Notes under the pieces: generated by a model
What the model was told of the DNA's origin: nothing
The model's database searches: none
What the model saw: the letters and a program-made list of their open reading frames with translations, nothing else
DNA from: Streptomyces atratus
GTDB lineage: Bacteria > Actinomycetota > Actinomycetes > Streptomycetales > Streptomycetaceae
DNA length: 64,000 nucleotides
Direction: 5' to 3'
Assembly: GCF_014648655.1 (NCBI RefSeq)
Contig: NZ_BMRN01000034.1
Location: forward strand, 1-64,000
Shown here: positions 59,943 to 64,000 of the stretch, in pieces
Numbering within the stretch: position 1 is the first letter of the stretch
Layout: each line of letters opens with the position of its first letter
Translations under genes and position numbers: made by a program

Positions 59943-60746
59943 TCAGCTGGATGCGGTCGAGCGAGCCGAGAAGAGGTAGTTGCGGCAGTCGTCGGTCACG
60001 TCGGCAACACGCTTCCAACCCCGGTTCCGCCAGCGGTACATGTCGTAGCCGAGCTCCATGAGCCGGCTGACGAGGTCGCCCGACTTCGTGTCGTACTTCT
60101 CGAGGTGACGGTCCTCGATCTCGAGCAGGAGCGCGGGCCGGTGGCGCAGCAGCGTGTGCCGGGCCCCCGACAGCACGGCCGCCTCGGCCCCTTCGACATC
60201 GGCCTTGATGAAATCGACGCGATCGAGGCCCATGTGGTTGCACAGACCGTCCACCGTCCGCACCGGTGTGGTCACAGGGCGGGAGTTGGGGAATTCGACG
60301 TTGGGTCCTGGCCCCGAGGCGCCCTCGGTGAGATAGGCGCGTCCGTGGACGGGCAGCAGACGGCGTCGGGGCAGGCTCATCGTTCCTTCGTGTGCCCGCG
60401 CGCCGAGAGCCATGCGGTGAACGGTGACGTTGTCACAGCCGAGGGCGGCTGCCGTGACCCTCAGCCATTTCGCGGGGCCGTGCAGCGGTTCGACGCTGTG
60501 CACCTTCCCCGACGGTCCGGCCAGCGCGGACAGGCTCCAGGTGTAGAGGCCGTACTCGGCCCCGATGTCGAGGCAGACAGCGCCCGGCCGCACCAGCGGC
60601 CGCAGGCCCGCCACTTCCTCTTCCACGAAGGGCCACCGCGAGGATGCCCAGCGAAGCGCGAGCGCGACGGACGACACACGCAGCCCCGGGTACGGGCGAC
60701 CGCCGGGAACCGAGGCATCCGGCCGTTGCGTCAACCTGCCGTTCAT
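59943..60746 (-). CDS. FkbM family methyltransferase
   Basis: A 267-residue SAM-dependent methyltransferase of the FkbM group. The SAM motif is CLDIGAEYGLYTW, followed by VHSVEPLHGPAKWL; the FkbM hallmark is VDFIKADVEGAEAAVLSGA and LLLEIEDRHL. It likely O-methylates a sugar or lipid head group, which fits the adjacent glycosyltransferase. ATG 60744-60746, with AAAGGCG upstream, was preferred over a longer frame lacking homology. Confidence 0.87.
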   Translation of the reverse strand: MNGRLTQRPDASVPGGRPYPGLRVSSVALALRWASSRWPFVEEEVAGLRPLVRPGAVCLDIGAEYGLYTWSLSALAGPSGKVHSVEPLHGPAKWLRVTAAALGCDNVTVHRMALGARAHEGTMSLPRRRLLPVHGRAYLTEGASGPGPNVEFPNSRPVTTPVRTVDGLCNHMGLDRVDFIKADVEGAEAAVLSGARHTLLRHRPALLLEIEDRHLEKYDTKSGDLVSRLMELGYDMYRWRNRGWKRVADVTDDCRNYLFSARSTASS

Positions 60747-60876
60747 CAAACGCCTTTCAGCCTGCTTGGCGTACGGATCCTGCTGCCGGAGCGACGCCAC
60801 ACTCGATCGGCATCCCATCGCATCATCAGACGCGGGGTGATCCCATCCTTCTCCGGAAGCAGATTGGCCCGCACGT

Positions 60877-60904
60877 CAGACCTGAGATGTACATCTCAGG
60901 TCTG
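60877..60904. repeat. 28-bp perfect palindrome
   Basis: CAGACCTGAGATGT is followed directly by its exact complement with no spacer. It lies upstream of the FkbM gene and downstream of the broken regulator gene; operator or terminator. Confidence 0.85.
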
Positions 60905-60943
60905 GGCCCACAACCGCTGAAACCCTCATGAAAGAACGCAGAT

Positions 60944-60991
60944 CATGGCTTCGCACCCTGCCCACGACAGTGGGCAGGGTGCGAAGCCATG
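60944..60991. terminator. 22-bp perfect hairpin with 4-base loop
   Basis: A 22-base arm starting CATGGCTTCGCACCC and its exact complement flank a GACA loop. It lies past the end of the leftward response-regulator remnant and is a very strong terminator. Confidence 0.85.
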
Positions 60992-61002
60992 GGAGGCGAC
61001 CG

Positions 61003-61389
61003 CTACTTCTGCACCCTCGCATCAATCAGGCTATTGGGCCGCATGTCGACCCGATTTCCGATGACTCCCGCCCTAGGGCCGACCGAGCCGGGGTGCGTGC
61101 GTGCTTTCAACTGTGCCAAGGCGTCAGTTGAACGGCCCGGACCGGGGCGGCCGGACGGCCCCGCGGGCGCTGTCATGATGCGGCGCGTCGCCTCGATGCC
61201 GCCGACCCCGGGCATCCGTATGTCCATCAGTACGACGTCGGGGGCCAGTTCGGCGACCCTGGCGACGGCGTCGATGCCGTCCACGGCCTGGCCGACGACC
61301 TCGATGCCGGGTTCGGCATTGAGCAGGACCGTGAATCCTTGACGGACCATCACCTGATCGTCGGCGATCAGCACGCGGGTGGTCGTCAC
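61003..61389 (-). pseudogene. NarL-type response regulator, truncated receiver
   Basis: The GTG start and the first 75 residues are a normal receiver: RVLIADDQVMVRQGFTVLL, then PDVVLMDIRMPGVGGIEATR with the phospho-Asp. After RRIM the family sequence ends and a Pro/Gly/Arg-rich tail continues to 61003. The Lys of the receiver and the LuxR DNA-binding domain are absent. It is probably a deletion product and cannot regulate DNA directly. Confidence 0.82.
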
Positions 61390-61447
61390 GGGTTGTCCTC
61401 CACAAGGTCGGCAGGTACTGCGGGAAGCCGCGTGAGCAGCATCGCGA

Positions 61448-61730
61448 TCACTTCGTGTCCTCCTTCGGAGGTCGCACCGAAAGCCGGTCGGGCCGGTTCG
61501 GCGCGGTGTTGGCGACCCGGATGGTGACCGCGGACGGGCGGTGATCGACCTCCACCCGTACCTCCGCTCCGGGCGCGTGCCGCATCACGTTGCTGAGCGC
61601 ACCCTGGATGATATGGAACGCCGACAGCTCGATGCCCGGTGTCGGATGGGCCGGCTCGCCGGTGGTGTGAGTGCTGACGGTGAGCCCGGCGCTGCGCACA
61701 TTGCCGACCACTTCAGGGATACGGAACCGG
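61448..61730 (-). pseudogene. Sensor kinase ATPase-domain fragment
   Basis: The fragment encodes VVGNVRSAGLTVSTHTTGEP and IELSAFHIIQGALSNVMRHA, the N-box part of a NarL-type kinase ATPase. It stops after VANTAPNRPDRLS, before the G boxes, ending 59 bases from the truncated regulator. The His-containing domain and sensor are missing. With the regulator it is the relic of one two-component system. Confidence 0.78.
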
Positions 61731-62066
61731 GCTTCGGGCAGGTGCTTGCGGACGTACAGGCGCAGGGCCTGGCGCGGCACTGCACGGATGTGGCGAGCGT
61801 CAAGGTGGAGCCGCAGCATGCCATTGCCCTCGATTGCAACACCTCGCGTCCGCATCGAGCACGCCACCAGCCAGTTGACCGGGCTGGTCCACGTCAGTGT
61901 CGCACCAGGCCTGAGGGTGCCCCTGAAAGAGGCTCTCCAGGCCCGGGGATGGCGGCTGCGCCGAGTGCAGGAAGCACCCGGCCCGCGAACACATTGCGCG
62001 TACCAGGGGCGGTTGTGCGTCGGTTGCGGTCCGCCGGTCCGAAAAGTGAGCGGGTATGGCACAGTC
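61731..62066. other. Region without identifiable gene
   Basis: Open frames exist on both strands, as expected at this GC content, but I recognise no domain. It probably contains the promoter of the kinase gene beginning at 62067. Confidence 0.45.
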
Positions 62067-63805
62067 GTGCCGGTGGAAGAGCTGCGACCTCAGGACCCCG
62101 CGCACATAGGCGCGTACCGGATTCTCGCCCGGCTCGGCGCGGGCGGCATGGGGCAGGTATATCTCGGCCGGTCGCCCGGCGGACGGCTGGTGGCCGTGAA
62201 GGTGATCCGCGACGAGATCAACGATCACCCCGAGGCACTGGCCCGGTTCCGGCGGGAGGCCGCGACCGTGGAGGCCGTACGCAGCGCCTACACCGCCCAG
62301 TTGATCGAGGCGTCGCTCGACTCGTCCCCGTACTGGCTGGCCACCGAGTACGTGCCGGGGCCCACGCTGCGCGGCGCCGTGGGCACGAGCGGCCCGTTCC
62401 CGCCGGACAGTGCCCTGCGGCTGTTCGCCGCGCTCGCCGAGGGGCTGGCCGCGGTCCATGTCCACGGGGTCACGCACCGGGACCTGAAGCCGCAGAACGT
62501 CATCCTCGCGCCGCAGGGACCACAACTGATCGACTTCGGCATCGCCCGGGGACTTGAGCAGACGATCCTCACCCGGGACGGAATGGCACCGGGCACGCCC
62601 GGGTACGCGGCGCCCGAGGTCGTCCTGCGCAACGAGGTCGGTCCGGCGGCGGACGTCTTCGCGCTGGGGGCGACGATCGCCTACACGGCGACCGGCCGGC
62701 CCCCGTACGGCACGGGCGATGCGACTGCGGTGAGCTACCGGACGGTGCACGAGGACATCGACCTGGCGGGGGTACGGCCCGCGCTGGCCGCACTGATCCG
62801 GCAGTGTGTCGCCAAGAACCCGGCGGAGCGGCCCCGCTGGCCGCCGTGATCGCCCATTGCGCGGTGGAGTCGGCGCTGGCTACGGACGCCCACTACCGCT
62901 CGGTGGCCCGCGACGCCGAACCCGTGCCCGTGCCTGTGCCTGTGCCTGTGAGCACGCCACCTTCGGAGGCGGAACCGGAGACCGGAGTCCTGACTCGGCC
63001 GGCGGGTCGCGAGCCGGAGGATCAGGTGCATGAGCGGGCAGCCGAGACCGTACCTCCGGGGACGCCCGGCACCACGCCGTACGACGCGCCGGATCATCAA
63101 CGGCGACATCCCGCCCGCACCACACGTCGCAGGGGCTGGCTCGCCGCATGTGCGGTGGCGCTCGTCGTACCGGCGACGGTCTGGCTGCTCCCCGAACAGG
63201 ACAGCCAGACCCCCGGAGCCGCACCCACGACCGACGTCCCCGCGCCCCGGTCGACCGCCAAGGGTCCGGCGGGCCGGCCACCGGACCACATCGTGAACGA
63301 CCGTGTCTCGCAGGACCGCTGGACCCTGTCGGACGACCCGAAGCAGGCCGCCCAGGGCATGGGCTCCTGCGACCTGGCCAGTTTCGCCGAGTCCTCACCG
63401 CCGATGGACCTGCTGTCCGCCGTCTCGCACACCACCGGCTCGGACACCGCCTCGGTGGAGCTGCGTCCCAAGACCGCCGGCCAGGGAAAGCGGCCCGCGC
63501 CGTACTACATCTCCGTGGGGGTGCGGCCGCCGCACGAGACCGACCGCGCCACCGGCCGTCCGCTTCGGTCCGCGGGAAAGGGCATCGGCTTCACGAGCAA
63601 GCCCGTCGACATCTACTCCCGGTGGTCCTCGGGCGGAACCATCAAACTCAAGTATCCCGACGACTTCCGGGCCCACTTCGGCAATCGGACCGTCGACGCG
63701 ATCCCGGTCGGCGACGACAGGGGCGACTGGACCGTGGTCCTGTACCACGTCGAGGGCGGGCCCACGACGTACACATCCGTCATGTGCAACGGTTTCCATG
63801 CCTAG
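62067..63805 (+). pseudogene. Membrane Ser/Thr protein kinase split by a frameshift
   Basis: The kinase domain from GTG 62067 is complete: LGAGGMGQVY, AVKVI with the ATP lysine, HRDLKPQNVIL, LIDFGIARG and PGYAAPEVV. It runs to CVAKNPAERP and then shifts: the ORF ends at 62849, while the next frame continues LAAVIAHCAVESALATDAHY, a Val-Pro repeat, a membrane helix (LAACAVALVVPATVWLL) and a 200-residue extracytoplasmic domain to 63805. One base missing near 62840 explains it. The kinase half alone might still be made as a soluble protein. Could be a sequence error. Confidence 0.8.
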
Positions 63806-63897
63806 GACACCGTTCACGGCGGTGCCGACGTGTTCCTCCCCGCCCCCGCAGAACGGGACCGGCACAGCGGCCGGCCCTCCGGTCACCCGCTCGGCTG

Positions 63898-64000
63898 TCA
63901 GGACGCCGCTGTGTCGGCACCGGCGCGTTCGCGGCCCGAGGACAGCCGGCCGACGAGTTCCGCGGACCGGGCCCTGTAGCGGGCCACGGATGCCATCTTG
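63898..64000 (-). CDS. C-terminal end of an unidentified gene
   Basis: The last 33 codons of a leftward frame run in from the right edge and stop at 63898-63900, encoding ASVARYRARSAELVGRLSSG, then a polar end. The end is helical, basic and then Ala-rich. Codon usage is typical. Too little is seen to name a family. Confidence 0.4.
   Translation of the reverse strand, partial: KMASVARYRARSAELVGRLSSGRERAGADTAAS

Noticed and set aside
60944..60991. Hairpin as an insertion sequence end
   Set aside because: A single hairpin with no transposase or second copy nearby; it sits at a gene end, so a terminator is simpler.

Overview
The window is chromosomal DNA of a high-GC actinomycete, almost certainly a Streptomyces. 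The evidence is the very strong third-position G/C, frequent GTG and TTG starts, some apparently leaderless starts, and typical Streptomyces families (DUF6421, DUF5134, DUF5997, an LVIVD/DUF305 pair, a PimB-like mannosyltransferase, NarL-type two-component genes). I see no rRNA, tRNA, CRISPR array or prophage. Most of the window is housekeeping and accessory metabolism in one- to five-gene units, often closed by perfect GC-rich hairpins.

Layout. 1-7 kb: end of etfB, a flavin reductase, a thioredoxin, plsC, and a leftward operon DUF6421 - SDR - threonine aldolase - transglutaminase (broken) - B3/B4-domain protein. 7-17 kb: GDPD, acetyltransferase, VOC protein, DUF5134 and M56 membrane genes, PAP2, HAD, the divergent LVIVD/DUF305 pair and an FprA-type reductase. 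17-20 kb: ArsR, HxlR and other small regulators with partner genes. 20.1-25.6 kb: a five-gene leftward cassette bordered by gene debris. 25.7-33 kb: a strongly eroded stretch (FG-GAP protein, DinB, GH10/GH115, LacI, acyl-CoA ligase) with an OYE, a cupin and a BNR-type propeller gene still intact. 33-43 kb: ung, an N-acetylglucosamine-kinase-like gene, a CbiX-like gene, lactonase, FUSC exporter, Lrp/AsnC regulator and a Ser/Thr kinase. 43-48.6 kb: a large secreted M4+M28 protease and an XRE regulator. 48.6-64 kb: debris, DedA, an intact NarL-type two-component system, a geranylgeranyl-reductase-like flavoprotein, a LysR-substrate-domain protein with DUF5997, a type II thioesterase, PimB-like and FkbM genes, a broken two-component pair and a frameshifted kinase.

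The most interesting locus is 20902-24751 (minus strand). A 66-residue peptide with six cysteines in its C-terminal part is followed by a hairpin and then MauE-like, TlpA/MauD-like (CPPC), ABC exporter and S26 signal-peptidase genes, with coupled or very short junctions. In methylamine dehydrogenase maturation, MauD and MauE are needed for the disulfide-rich small subunit. Here the same pair sits beside a six-cysteine peptide, an exporter without a peptidase domain and a leader-peptidase candidate. My inference is a disulfide-forming, exported, leader-cleaved peptide (bacteriocin- or signal-like).

A second theme is erosion. About twenty genes are broken, truncated or fused at apparent deletion junctions, including GH10-GH115, HAD-carboxyltransferase and signal-peptide-histidine-kinase chimeras. 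Two frameshifts coincide with short exact or near-exact tandem duplications (33062-33095 and 56859-56880). Neighbouring genes are intact, so this looks like real gene decay rather than general sequence error, though single-base frameshifts need read support.
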